From Dicaeum eximium (taxonomy: Eukaryota > Chordata > Aves > Passeriformes > Dicaeidae), in NCBI GenBank assembly GCA_013396995.1, contig VWZP01010941.1:2220189-2284188 (forward strand): a DNA stretch of 64,000 nucleotides, written 5' to 3'. A model generated the notes under the pieces. The model was not told the origin of the DNA and did no database searches. It saw only the letters and a program-made list of their open reading frames with translations. The translations under genes were made by a program, and so were the position numbers. How positions within the stretch are numbered: the stretch's first letter is position 1; every line of letters starts with the position of its first letter. This document shows positions 36,459 through 49,529 of this stretch, piece by piece.

Positions 36459-37969
36459 TCTTTGTTGTGTTTCAATGCCACATGATCTGATTCAAAGTAA
36501 TACACATCAGGCTCTTCCTCATCCTCCTCTGCAGCGTGGATGTTGGCACTCTCTTTGGCAGATGGTACAAATCCAGCAACAAGCTTAGACTCAGAAAGTG
36601 GCTTTCTTAGTCCATCACTCCCATGATCCCCCGTATTGCTATTTCTCTCTTTTTCATTCTGTTTGATTTCTTCAGACTTATTGGGAGATCCATTGATATT
36701 ATTAATACCCACAGGTACATTCTTTTCAGTAGGACTAAGATTATTTTCCTCAACCTGTCCATTTTCTCTACAAGGAGAGTTATTTTTAGTAGGGCTACTT
36801 CTGGCAGGGGCAGCCCTTCGTGGTGAAGTTCTCAATGTGTATCTGTGTTCTTGAAGTTCCAACATATTTGTCATCTGAGCCGAAACACAGTTCAGCACTG
36901 AAGAATGTGGTTCAGGTTCACCTGAGATTGATGCACTGTCATGGGGAGTATTCAGGTTGCTATTGGTGTTTTCAGCACACTGTTCCTTAGAGGCACTGCT
37001 ATCTCCTACAACATCCACCTCCTCCTCTGAATCCCTTAACAAAGATGACTGGATTTCAGAAAAGGACCCCGTAGCTGGCTCAAATGCCTGATTAGCATGC
37101 TCCTCAGGCAAGCAATCATTTATTGTTTTGTGGTCCTCTAACTTTACCTGTTCTTGAGAGTTTGTGCAAGGCACATAATGGTCTACAACACTGTCCTCTT
37201 TGCTGCTATTAAGCAGCAACGAAGAATGGGCAAATGAGTTTCCATTTTCTGCTACTGTTTTGTCCTTGGGCGTATGGGAACCAGCACTGTTCTGCTTAGC
37301 ATTCCCATCAACCTGACAGTCATCACAGTTAAGAGAATTTGAGTCTCTCTCACCAACTCCATTGACAGTCTGATAACCTGCAACCTCTTCAACTACTGCA
37401 GAATTATTAAACCCTTCTGCACAGACATTCACCTTTTTAACTTCCCTTTTCTCACAATCATCCAATATAAGACATCGACAAGCTCGCTTAGTCCCCGTGG
37501 AGGCTGCATCATTGTCCGACACTAAGCTTTTATGCTCCAATGACTCCTTCTCTGCCTTAGTGGGCAAGTCTTCTTCAGAACTGTTGGGTGCCTCTGAACG
37601 TAGACAGCGTTTAATTCTTTTCAAGACTGGTGAAACAGGTTCTGCCTGTCTTTTTTCACTATTTTCCACAGTTTGTTTATCACCATTATCTTTCTCCGAA
37701 GTGGACAGCCCTCTCTTTCTAGGGCTCACCCATGACTCCCGAGCACTCTGCTGTTTCAAATCTGTAGTTCTGCCACCGTTGCTGCCCTTCTGGGTTTGCA
37801 CAGACTCTGGCCTCTTCTTTGGTGACCTGGATCGGATTGGCGGATGGGGCGAGACTTCCTCCGGATGAGCAATACTACGGTTCCTTAATGTTCTACCACA
37901 AAAATTTTCATCCAAACCATTTAAACCCACTGTAGATCTTGTAACACGAGTAGATCGAGAAGCAGCCAT
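36459..37969 (-). CDS. ZZZ3: ZZZ3 coding exon 1 (initiator and disordered N-terminal half)
   Basis: 1511 nt, 503 codons plus two bases of a split Asp codon, donor gtatgt at 36458. The start is ATG 37967-37969 (MAASRSTRVTRSTVGLNGLD), the same N-terminus as human ZZZ3 as I recall it. It has a strong context (A at -3, G at +4). The frame stays open upstream only as far as a TGA at 38009-38011, with a GTG but no ATG between. The product is low-complexity and probably disordered. It has basic motifs (RTLRNRS, RSRSPKKRP, SPRKRG, RTSPRR), many SP/TP sites fitting proline-directed phosphorylation, and acidic patches, ending DPDVYYFE-like then ALKHNK. The open frame runs to 36449 past the donor; those last codons are intronic. 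Confidence 0.98.
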
Positions 37970-38020
37970 ACTATGGCGAGTCTCTAAAGTATGTTCATTG
38001 TGATCCACTCACTGGGAAAC
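37970..38020 (-). other. ZZZ3: ZZZ3 5' UTR part of the first coding exon
   Basis: The preferred acceptor is AG at 38021-38022 after a T-rich tract. An alternative AG at 38012-38013 would shorten the UTR by 9 bases, and one near 38070 is also possible. The UTR contains a 4-codon upstream ORF (37984-37998). Confidence 0.65.
37984..37998 (-). CDS. Upstream ORF (Met-Asn-Ile-Leu-stop) in ZZZ3 5' UTR
   Basis: ATG AAC ATA CTT TAG, out of frame with ZZZ3 and ending 14 bases before its start codon. It has A at -3, so it could be recognised by scanning ribosomes. It would be in the mRNA with any of the acceptor choices seen. A regulatory role is inferred only. Confidence 0.5.
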   Translation of the reverse strand: MNIL

Positions 38021-38640
38021 CTTCAAAAAAACGTAAACAAAACAGTCAAAAAAAATATTTTACAAAACCTAGAGACAGAGCAAATCTGAAGAATGTATTG
38101 TTACAAATGTACCAATGTAAAACTGAATGAGCCCATTCAATGTATTCATACTGCTTCTTTCCGTGGTATTTCTTTAGTGCATTAAATTCTTCCATCTCAG
38201 CTACAAAGTAGCTGACTTGGTATTTGTGGTTGTTCTGGCTTTAGTACTTGTGCGAGTCTTGCTCATATTTATGCCTTATGTAAGGCTGGAATGTCCCAGT
38301 TAGGCTCTCATTACTAAAAGACACTATTTTTATGTATTTTACATATATTATAATGTATTAGTATTATTATTTATATTTTTCTGTTCAAGTAAATGGTATG
38401 AGACTACATTTTTAATATCCCACAGTTTCTAGTTACGTGGTTTCACAGACTAAGAGGTAAACCATTAAAATTGCATTTGCTTATGTAGTTGTTGCTTAAA
38501 GAAAAAGCAAATCTCTCATAAATAACAAAACAGAACTGCAATTTTAATTTAGCAGGGAATTAAAAAAAATAAAGCACACCACTAAAAAACACTTACAGTT
38601 ATTGTTAATAAAAATGAAATAAAACAAAATTTCTGAATCA

Positions 38641-38950
38641 CAATTGTAAAATCATTCCAGCTGGAAAGGCCTTTGGGAGGCAATCCTGTCCAACCTCCCA
38701 TTCAAATGAACATGAGGCCTAAATTCAGATTTAGTTACATGGAACATTATACAGCTGGGTCTTGAAAAACACTGAGTACAGATATTCCACAATCTCTCTG
38801 GGCAAACTTTTCCAGTCCTTAAAGCAAAAAAGTCTTCTTCTTATACCCAGGTGGGGCCTCTCCTACTTCTGTATCACTTATGACAACAAAAGCCTGGCTC
38901 TATCAGGAATCTCCTCTGAGGTACTGGAAGGCTGTCTCCTTCTCAGCTGG
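38641..38950 (-). mobile_element. CR1 LINE 3'-end fragment, antisense
   Basis: Degenerate match to the CR1 3' region as known in birds. In order on the plus strand: AATCATTCCAGCTGGAAAGG, a gtccaacctccc block, a CCACAATCTCTCTGGGCAA block, a tcttcttcttat block and GGTACTGGAAGGCTG. The plus strand carries the complement of the element, so the copy lies on the minus strand. It has no intact ORF. Confidence 0.75.
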
Positions 38951-41900
38951 TGAGATGGATCACCACTCAGATCAGATTTAAGTCAAATCAGACTCAAAGA
39001 TAAGTTTAAAACATCCCATTTCAGAGTGCCCGCATTTCACATTTCAGGGTGAAATGTAGGTGACTGCCCAATATCTCAAAATAATTTTTAAGAGATCTCA
39101 GTTCAGTCTTAACCTTCTATTCACCTAATCTTTAAAAGTTGAATGTGTCAAATTCCGTATCACCACAGATCTGTCATAACAGCCTTGCTAATGAAGAGAT
39201 TCACATTTCTGCATAATGGACCACCTTCCCTTTTTCATCTTCCCAAATTTCAGATTATACAAACCAGTTCAACTGGTATATGATGTGAAGACTACAAATT
39301 TCAAACATGGAATCAAACCTTTCACACATTACTTAGAAATGCTGAAAATAACAAATGGCGAAATTGTTTCAAGAGGCATTTTTCATTTTCAACAAAGAAG
39401 GGAAAAAAAAGAGCATAAATTCATTAGTTCTCACAAATCTAGTATTTAAGTGTCAGATGGTCCTAGAACAGAAAAGAGAATGGGACAAGACAAGTGCACT
39501 CTCATCCAATAAAATTCTGTTTAACAATTACCAGTCTTTACTGTATTGTGTGTTTAGCAATTCACAATGCAAGCAGTATTTCTTAAGGAAAGCAATGTAT
39601 CCTAACAGTATTGCTTGGTGTAGTTCTGGACAAAACTGTAGAAGAAAGCACATAATTTTGTGTACATGTGGTATAGCTCTATACACAACTGTGTACAACA
39701 GCACTTCATTTTGTGCAACAAAGGAAAAGACAATTATAAAGTGAGATTTTCAAATGTTCTCAAAACTGAGATTTATTTGTGCTGCTACAACGCTCCTGCT
39801 TGTTAGCTATTCCTGCTGCCTTAGATGAATGCCTGGAAAGCTGCACTGTTTGTATTCCTGAAAATACATCTAAAGAGATGCTGCAGCACTAACCTTCAGT
39901 CTGTCCACTTAAAATTAAATATGTGAGCTCTCCAACACACCCTGCCTAAAGAGAAAATATAAATAATATGTCAAGGAGTAAATGGTCAAACAGCAGCTGA
40001 CTGAAGAGAGAAAAATACTATGTGTTTTCTGTAGTGGTTTTTACACCTATTTTCCACATGGATAAACTTGCCTGCATATTCTCCCTCTTTGCACACAAGC
40101 TCAATACCATATGGAGAGTGATCCCATTTGGGGTTGAACCCAAACATGAAAAAAAAAGGGTTTATTTACATATTCCATTTCCCCTAGGTTGCTCTAATTA
40201 AAGCTAGCGTGCATTAGGGTGAGTAACTGACATTTCAAATCAATACCAATAACATAACCTAAACCAAATTCAAATGTATACTTTCATTAGTAATTACTTC
40301 TGAACTCAACAGACTTTAGAAATCATATGTAAGAGAGAAATCTTTACTGATTTGCTGATACGATACTTTCTAAAGAAATACACCTTACATGACAAGAAAG
40401 TCATCATTTCCTTAGTACAAATGTAAAGAAACTTACCATTGCAAAACTAGAAGAAATGTAAACTGGCATTTCATACAGTAGACTCTTACTGTACCACTCA
40501 AATAATATCAATCATCATTGCTGATATCCATCATGTAATCCAAATGCTTTACTAGTTTTTGCCATCACATTAACCAGATTTTGAAAACTGTTGAGAAAAA
40601 GACAAAGATATAAATAAAACATTTAAATTACCACACTGAAAATGAAGAAGAATGCAACAGGACATATAAAGAGTAACAGCTTTTTAAAAAATAAATTATC
40701 AATTTTACAAGCGGCCTACTGCAAGAAAGATCAATGTGCTATAAAGTAATTAAGTATGTGAAATGCTAATTTAGGTTTCAAATGTAAAATGTATTTCTTG
40801 GTGTTTCTAAGTGATTCGCTGTATCACACTAAATGTGCAAGCAAATGAATTCACAGGAGCTGTGTTAGAGTGTTCAAATTTCAGAAGGTATTTGAAGAGA
40901 CACAAGAAAACAAGTAGTGAAAGGTATTACTACAACTAATGAATTATGAAATGTACTGTCAAATGTATTTTGTAATTAGATACACAGTGAAAAGCTCTGC
41001 TGTTTAATTTTAATTAACTGAGCAGACCTCTAAATTTATATTGGCTCCAAATCCCTGAATAACTTTCATCGATACAATGCTTTCTAAAACGCTTTCCAGC
41101 GTTGACATTAAAGCCATTCTTCATCCAAGGAAAACAATGTACAGCACCTCGTCTGTAGCAGAAGTGAAGTACTTTGGATACTGAGAGAAAAAATATATCT
41201 ATAGATCCAAAAGTCACACAATGCTTTCAGTGGTCTCCAATTTGGACATCTGCGCCAATGACCAAATTACTACTTGAAAAAATACACCAGCAATCACATT
41301 TAATTTCAGAACATCTAGTACTATGAAGACACCATAATTCACTAAAGAACAGTGGCTATTGAAGCTTTCTTCATATTCTATTGACTTCATACAAGTGACC
41401 TTATTTTCATCTTGACAATTCCAAATTTCATGATCTAAACCACAACTGACAGGTTCCTCCATATCCTCCATTCTATGTAGTTTTTGTATTTAGATTACTG
41501 AAAACTGTCTTTACTTTCAACCTAGTTAGGATTTCATACTCGTAAGAACAGAAAATTAATTCACCATTAAGTTGCCAATTCAAAATACAAACTGAGCTGC
41601 ATAAGAGAAGAGATTAATTATGTCTAATTGCAGTGAAGTTCAGTAACAGAAGATGTTTCTCCAGTGATGCTACGTGAAGTATCATAAATTCTATTACGTA
41701 GATACCTAAATCAAATCAGGTTTTATTTTTTCAGTGGGATTTATCTATTTAACAAACAGCAGCAAACTATCATCATAATAAGACAAACAAAGAATGGAAG
41801 AAGGCAAAGACAACCACTTGAAATGCATTTTACTCTTAATCCATATTGCTGCCTTTCCTAAAGATCCTTTAACTGATGCTTCTGGAGACACCAGAAGTAC

Positions 41901-44900
41901 AACAGAGTTTGACCAATTTTTGCAAAAGAACAACATACCCAATAAAAATAGTAGCTCAGTAACTTTGGTAAAAATACAAAATATATTTAAACAAAAAAAC
42001 ATTTCAACAAAATATAGCAGTGAGCCAATCAGAAGGTGGCCTAATCTCATCATTTTTAATTACTTCACCAGTACTAAGTAAAGAACATTTGAATAAATTT
42101 TATCAGGAACGGCTGGAATAGTAATGTCAGTATTTTGTCATATTTGTACACCTCATCTCTCCCAATTTTCTTTTGCCCAAAACAACCCTATTTTACTCAC
42201 AGTAGGAAAGACACAATCCCTGCTGTGTCTATTTGCCTTTGGGGACAGCTGAAGCATTTTAGACACAGCAAAAAGATTGCGTAAATACCTTCAGAGAAGA
42301 AACCAAGGTGGGTAAGAAAAGTTTTACTTAGTGAGAATTTTTTGTCTGGTAGCAGTTTGCAGGGATGGAGGAGGGAACAATAATTAAAAAAAAAAAAGAA
42401 ACTTAAATCAGGATACAGTGAAATGACAGCAGCTTAATTATGTTTAAAACCTAGAAAACAACATTCACAAGGGCTTAACAAGCAAAAAATTATGTAGTTT
42501 TTTTACAGAAGTTTCCTTGGAGAAACTGTCTTGAAAATTAACTATTATTCTTTTATATTGCATAACCAATTACAGTGACATTTTTCACTTAGAACAACCA
42601 CATCTTCTGTGGCAGAGAAATTCAACAGAAGAGTAATTTAATGTTTTGGACATCACTCATTTTAGAAGCTATTTATGAGTTGGAATAAGGAGTGCAAGGG
42701 AAACTAAATAAGCTTTTAGGTCTAAAAGCCTTTCTTCAGGGAACCACATCAACATTTAAGAAAGAGTACTAGAACAGTGCAATAAAGACTAGAAGTTTGA
42801 AGAGTGATGATCAGCTAAGAAACAACACACTGTGGTCCGCAGAGCCCAGCAATAATTAAGAAGTTACAGGTTAAATAGAGTGTAATGCAGACAGAACTCT
42901 GAAATAAGTAAGGGACTCTGAATTTGTCTCTTGTGGGGAAGGACCTGTGTAAGTAGCCAGTGAGCAAATACTGCTGCTGAAACTGTACAGGAAATGGTCA
43001 CACATTAATCAGTATGGACAATCTTCAGAGTGAGACTGAAGTTCAACTGCTTGCAGAAATTGTCTGTACATCTTACATATAATCAAGCATTTCATGGCAA
43101 CATAGGATGCATTTCTGGGTATGCGTTTTTGCATTTAAGAAGCCTTAAACTTACTCAGCTTTAGGCAGACTCTACCAATACACATAATCATATTCACATT
43201 ATGCTTGAATTTTCATTTAACTTAACCACAACCCCATTTAGTGAAGTTACTGAATGCTGAACTGTGTGCATGAAAACCTCTAGCAACAAAGGAAACAAAT
43301 TTACACAGAGATGAAAACCAACAGTTAAAGACAGGAGAATGAGGAAAACCCTTCCTAAATAGGCAGAATAACCAATTTTTTTCTGGGTTATGCTGGTACT
43401 GTCTGAGAGTCAAGTACAAGCCCAATTGTTTAAAGGAATTCAGGAACATGGATGCAGTTACAAGTATGTTCCACATGGCCCTGAGCTGGAAAAGAGACAG
43501 TGAGAAGAAGCAGTCAATACCTGAACATACTGGGTGTATACCAGACCTGAAACCAGCAAAGCCACAGATGCCACTGTATCTGTGGTGGAATTATATATAT
43601 GGAACTTAAGATGGATAAGTTAACATTACATACAACATTAAATTAAAAAAAAATTGTGTACTGGGGGTGGGGAGAACAGACTTTCAAGAGAAGTCTCCAA
43701 TAATTGTTTGATGTCACTATTTGATGAAGATGGGCATTATCTAAAGTCTTCCACAACAATTCAACCCTAGAAAACAGAATAGTGTGTTCATCTGATCTAG
43801 AGTATAATGAATCATTTTCATATTGAAGAGAAATAATCTGTTCTTTTTCTTCTGAGTCTCATCTAATAATCAGCATGCTCAGTGATAATACTGCAGTGAT
43901 AAAGATTCAATTTTTTCCTAGAGTTCAGATATGGCATTTGTGGATATCTGATAGCAGGAGCACTCTCTAGTACCATACTTCAGTATATCCCCAAATTACT
44001 TCAGAGACCACGTCTGCTATTGGCAAAGTTACCATTTACAAGAGCAAATGTGACACACATATATATAATTGCCCAAAGTAATAAATAAAAGTGGTGGATC
44101 TCTGTGTATAAAACAGCAATTAAATTCTCTGCAGAGCAATGGAATGTTACTTACAACAGTACATTTCTAAAAATTTTAAAGCAGCAGCTATTTATGCAAA
44201 CAGAATCTAATCCCTTACAGAAGTATTTGCCCAAGACAAAAAAAATAGCACCTCTGAAAAGATGAGAATCTGCACAGACACCAGATTATCAAGATTTTGG
44301 ATTATCTCCACATAAAAAATTCATCACTTCCTAACAAAGTCGTATTACTAAACTAGGGATGAATTTCATTTAACAAATTATATTCAGCAGTCTATCACAT
44401 CTAAAGTATGCCAGCATCTCTTCCCACACATACTGAGTTTCACAGAACTGCATTAGCAAGAAATCAGTTTTCTGGAAACAGCATTTATTCTTCTTATTCT
44501 ACATTACATCAAAACAAGCAATACTTTCAAATGATAGAAATAACCCCCACCAAAAGACATTATGAAGATGTTACTTGAAATAATATGTAACAAGAAGCAG
44601 CTTAAAGCTGTAACGAAACCTTAAATGCAATAAAAATTAATAAATGTTACTGCAGTTATTCTGAGATTTTAGCTGTCTCTGACACAGTAAGATTGTATTA
44701 CATATGGTCAAAATATAGTCTGTCAGAATGGGACTACTTATATTAATCTTATATATAAAAGGCTAGTAAGATAAAATAAAGAAAGTAAAAGAAAAAAATA
44801 GAATAATATGAAAAAAACTGTCAACAGGTTTTAAAAGCTAGCAAACTAGCAAGGGAAATGTTTTACTCAAAACTAAAACTGCAGAGAACCAGAATGGATA

Positions 44901-47608
44901 ATTCAATATAGAAAAAATGCTATTTTTCTTCCTTAAAAGAGATGGGTTGACTAGACTAGACAAACCTATTCTTACGTAAGAGGAAAAAAATTCTTTAGAA
45001 AGAATCTTCTTGTGGAAAGCTATTTCTACTTCTTTCTGGAAGGAAAAAAAAAAAGTAATAGGCAGGGAAAGTGAACTGGTACTCAAATAATAGGATGTAT
45101 GAAAACAAACAAAAGCTCAACCTCCTCCTAACACTGTCTTACTCTTTCTCTAAAACCACAAAAAAAGCTCAAACCAGAAAGTTGTATGACAATGACCAGC
45201 AATGTACATCTGTTCCTCTGCACCCCTTCCACTCAGCAGTGCTATCCAAACTGCTGACAGCACTGGTATTTCTCACTCTTCTGGGCTACCTATATGAGGA
45301 AACTTCCTGGGAGGATGGGTGTCATACAGGCATCACTCCTCTTCCAGCCAGACATTCCAGGATAAGATTGCAAAACTACTTCACATAAAACTAAACATGA
45401 ATTATACAAGTGTGACTTCACAGCAGAACTCTAGAAAAGCAATCACTACACCAAATTTCTTCTCTTTAAAGCCTGAAACACTTAAACTGCTTTCAGTTTC
45501 TTGTATCTTGGCCAAATTAGAGTTTGTGCTGAAATTATACATTGAAGCATCTGTCTCAGACTGATATTCCCACCCTGCTGTCTCTCTCCTGAATTCTCAG
45601 TCAAAATAATTACTCATTTCTGTGCACAAATATGGAAATTATTTTAAACCCTTCTTGCTGCTTAAGACACATCTGACTGTTTCTTCAAGAAGGTTTTCTT
45701 CCTCCATATTTTGGAGTAAGAATTTGGGATTCGGCATAGAGAAGTGTTTGCCTGAGAACAAAAATCCTGGTGGAGCTGTGATGAAGACAGGTGAGGAGAA
45801 TTCTAAATGTAAATGCACAGGTAAAGAGACCAGCTACACTGGCAAAATGAGTGGATGCTGACTGGAGAAAGAGGCACACAGGAAATTCCGAGGAACTGCT
45901 AGAAAACAAAGATCACAATTGTGAGAACTGAAAACTGGAAGGAACAGGCAGAACCTGTGATTTTACCTAGTCCCACCTCACACAAATCACACAGCACTCA
46001 TCCCAATTATCTGTCTCAAATACCTGGGACAACTCTGTCAACGCAACTACTGTGGAACTATACTCTGAAATAAATCCACAAAGAGATAAGCGTTGAAAAT
46101 ATCATCTTTTGTTATTTTCAAATGGCTCCAGATGAATCAGTTTTTCCTGGGGGTCGTATTAAAGGACAATGTACTGCAGCACAAGCATGGGATTACATGG
46201 CCACAGCAGAAGGTGAAGATGTGAACTTTGTAAGGTGGTACACCAGAGCCCCTTGGAACAAGAACCACATTCCACACTTCAACACACCACCTGGTGTGCT
46301 CATCTTAGCATGTCATCTTAACAGAAAAACGCAAAAAATGATCATTTAATACAATTTCCACTTGTCCTGAATAAAGACAGTAACTTTAGGTAAACACCCA
46401 TACTGAACCACCTACTTTACTGACTAATATTTAGTCAATAAAATCACTACTGTCTGATACAATCAACTTATCAAGAAAATTGAAACCAGACTATGAAAAT
46501 AACTTCCATGTCCCAGTTAAAAAAATTAAACTTAGCCTCACTTATTGGCCATCCCTCTATATCCTTATCAGCACACCTACCCAATCCACTCTATCATCCT
46601 GGATGAAAGTCCCACTCTAAATTATAATATGCCTTTTTCATGTGAAACCATTCAATTGCTAATTAGCTGTCCTGTTATCCAAAGAATATCTCCTGTGCAG
46701 GATTACCAAAACACGTGACTAACATCTTTGAGATACATTAAGTCACACAGGTTCTTGAAAAGCTCATTATAAAATTAATTACACTAACTTAATTACAGTA
46801 ACCAAACTGTTACTCTAGGAGAAGACTCCAATAATATCTAATCTTTCAAACACAGAACACAGTTTTATGTAAATAGGAAAACTATTATTTATTCCCTGAA
46901 GAAGTTATTATTACAATAACAGAAAATATCTAGCATAAAAAGACATTGCTTTTTCCCATAGGTAGGCTGCAATTTTAAGAGTTCATCAAGTACTTAATAA
47001 TCCTGCTAGCAGTTTACAGATGAAAAGCAACTTGATGTAGAAAATCAGTGCTCCTATACTTTTTCTTAAAAGCCCCATGATAAACCAGTTTGCTCATTTT
47101 TGTAGAATATTACACTGGAAATTATTACTCTGTCTGATTTACTTTTGGAGCAGTGACTACGAACATGCTGCCCTAGGAAGTAAACGGTAAAGTGCATATT
47201 GTATGAAATACTGTCTAGAACGTATTTTTATCCCAGATGATTTTAAGTCAAGGGCATGCATTTGAAATGCAACAATTAATACAGTTTTTTAAAAGCAAAA
47301 TTACAGCATCAGCTCCATAAGCCTCACAAGACTGATGTACAATTCAGAGCAGCACCACACACACAGAGCCAGGTGCTCTGCGTGGGCTGTGCTTTGAAGT
47401 GCTCCTACATTACATTAAGGCAAATATAAACCCAGAGTTTGGAAAAGGGACACGTGAGGCATGCAACAGCTCCTGTAAAACATTTTCAATGTTGTTGTGG
47501 AATTAAAATGTTTTTGTTGTTCTCCATTTTTTTCCAAAATTTAAAATACGCCCTCACTCCCCAAAGAAACAAAAAGTGAGAAGGCTGTTTTTCTAGCTAT
47601 CCACATTC

Positions 47609-47660
47609 ATATATAAACATATATAAACATTCCATATATAAACATCCATATATAAACATT
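47609..47660. repeat. Short AT-rich tandem repeat (ATATAAACAT-like)
   Basis: Four imperfect copies of an ATATATAAACAT unit with small insertions between copies. Intronic. Confidence 0.85.
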
Positions 47661-48448
47661 CATGAAAACTGTTTTAAGCACTTATTTTCCATCTGATAAT
47701 GCTTTTGCCTCAATCTAGGCTTTTTCCCCTCTCTAGGGGATACACATTATTCTATAAGTATATCAGCAATGGGCTGGCTTTGTAGTCCTAAATGTGGCAC
47801 CATTCTGCCACACATCCCATTGCACCTCCAATATTCTGAAAAATGTCACGTTCCTCCCTCTGGCCATCTCCAAACCTTAAGGATGGTGAGGCAAATTCCA
47901 ATCCACACCAGACTGCTTGCAAACCACGTATAGCAGGTGACTACTGGGCTCAAATCCCATTTAAAAAGGGGCCTACAATTTTTGTGAAAGCCGCAAGCTC
48001 TCTGCAGTTCTGAGATGTTAACTCAGCTAAATTTAGGTGGGTTGCTAAGTTGGCCTAAGGATTCAAATATTACTTAGTGACAACAGTAAACAAATAGAGG
48101 GACACCTGAACAGTTGGTCTAAACCACACTTGAAATGCTTAAAATATATTCTGGACACACTGGGGGCAGGGAGGGCATGCAGAACAACCCCAAAATCCAT
48201 GAACAAAAGAAAAAAATAGTTTGTCACAGCTGTGCTGTGTCTTCTCACCCAGTGCATTTTCATGCTCCCAGAATTACAGGCATCCCTTGGCACACAGCTG
48301 ATCCTAGGTGTATAATCATAGCACCAGTCACCACCACCACCACACAGACGAGTTCTCACATGCAAGGGGCTTGGCAAAGCAATGGACAAGCTTATAAAAT
48401 GAGTGTGCTTTAAACTTGAATTTAAACACAGCAGTAGCCTGCTACCAC

Positions 48449-48525
48449 AGGGTCACAGAATCATTTAGCCTGGAAAAGACCCTTAAGATCAGTGTGTCCA
48501 ATTGTAAATGACTTGCCTTATGTCA
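48449..48525 (-). mobile_element. CR1 LINE extreme 3' end, antisense fragment
   Basis: The plus strand reads GTCACAGAATCATTTAGCCT then GGAAAAGACCCTTAAGATCA and gtccaa, the typical complement of the avian CR1 3' terminus. It is about 75 bases, 5'-truncated as usual for CR1. Confidence 0.75.
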
Positions 48526-49481
48526 CTTTTTGACTGGCAGTTATTTTTAAGAGCCCCAGCTCTTTTAAATGCTCATGTGGCCCTATTACAACTGACTCTG
48601 ACATATTAATAAAATTGTATTACACCAAATCATTTCCCTGGTGAACAGCCAGAGAAACATCTATTTTCTAAAGCAACTGTCTGAGGTGCTACAGCTGTTG
48701 ACATGTTTCAGTACTGTACTCTACACTACAACCTCAATATTGTGGCAGTTCTCAAAATAGTGATCTGCAGTAAAAAGACCCATCCTTCCTTCTGCCTTCC
48801 ATATAGGATGTTGTTTATTTTCACTGCCTCATGCTGCAGTTTGGTCTAACACACAGCACAACTGCTACAGCCATATTTAGCTATCCATTACAGCTTTGCA
48901 TTGCAGTCTTTCAAAGCAGCTCTGAGCACATTCCTGCTCTGTGAGCTGGATGTCATCATCATCTACACCAAGAATGTGCCTTTCTCCCCAGAAGTACTTG
49001 AAGGCAGACAGAAATTTTCTCCCAATACTTGGGCATCCTAACAAAACTGCAGATAATGCACTTGAAAATGTTTTTTCTTAGATGCTTACCAAATTCTGCT
49101 TTGTGACTGACACTGAGCTTGTTAAGCAGAGAGGTTTCAATACACCTCCATAGCCTGATGTTCTCACTGTATGTTCAGGCTGTATTTCTGTTTTCTGAGT
49201 AAGAAGACTGTTACACATATTTCAGTCTACTTGCCTTGGGAGTTTCCTCTGGCAAGTACTGAAGGTACTTGAGCATTAGAAACTGTGGTTTTTAAAAGCT
49301 CTCGAAGGGGCAGTGAGCAGCTGCTTTCTGTTTTGCTGCTGTCCTGTCTTCAGGCACAGGAGACAAAACAATATGCAATACGAACACTATCACATACCCC
49401 TTCCTTTTAATCACAGTACATCAACTGCTTATAGAGGCCTTTATTTAAAAAAACTTTATTGTAAGACTTTATTGTAAGACT

Positions 49482-49529
49482 GTAATGTACTGCAAACTTT
49501 CTGATTCGAAAGTTCAACTAGTACATTAC
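49482..49529. repeat. Two-tier inverted repeat / hairpin
   Basis: GTAATGTACT (49482-49491) pairs with AGTACATTAC (49520-49529). Inside, AACTTTC (49495-49501) pairs with GAAAGTT (49508-49514), leaving a 6-base loop. Just before it is a 13-bp direct repeat (ACTTTATTGTAAG x2, 49453-49478). The inner part shares 21 identical bases with 55143-55163. Confidence 0.8.

Larger units (their letters stand above)
8654..38020 (-). other. ZZZ3: ZZZ3 gene body from 5' UTR acceptor to stop codon
   Basis: ZZZ3 is a chromatin protein, a subunit of the Ada2a-containing (ATAC) histone acetyltransferase complex; published work assigns its ZZ finger to binding the histone H3 tail. The 11 coding exons found here total 2718 nt with the shorter exon-4 acceptor: 905 residues plus stop, against 903 in human as I recall. 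Layout: about 504 disordered residues rich in Ser/Pro and basic motifs (coding exon 1); a helical, probably coiled-coil stretch (about 505-550); conserved residues 551-640; a Myb/SANT domain (about 655-710); a Lys-rich helix (about 795-815); a ZZ zinc finger (about 825-870); and a conserved C-terminus ending YFPANR. Every junction is GT/AG and keeps frame. Seven exons cluster in 19.0-22.6 kb; the first coding intron is 13.9 kb. Confidence 0.97.

Noticed and set aside
36623..37868. Plus-strand ORFs of 67-123 codons opposite ZZZ3 coding exon 1
   Set aside because: They are antisense shadows of a long real coding exon.
37970..38008. Thirteen extra N-terminal codons on the ZZZ3 frame (starting with GTG at 38006-38008)
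   Set aside because: The codon is GTG, not ATG, and an in-frame TGA lies directly before it. The first in-frame ATG is at 37967-37969 in strong context and matches the known ZZZ3 N-terminus.
46122..46349. 75-codon plus-strand ORF with unusually even amino acid use
   Set aside because: No family recognised, no splice context, and it lies in a long intron; one isolated short ORF is not enough to call a gene.
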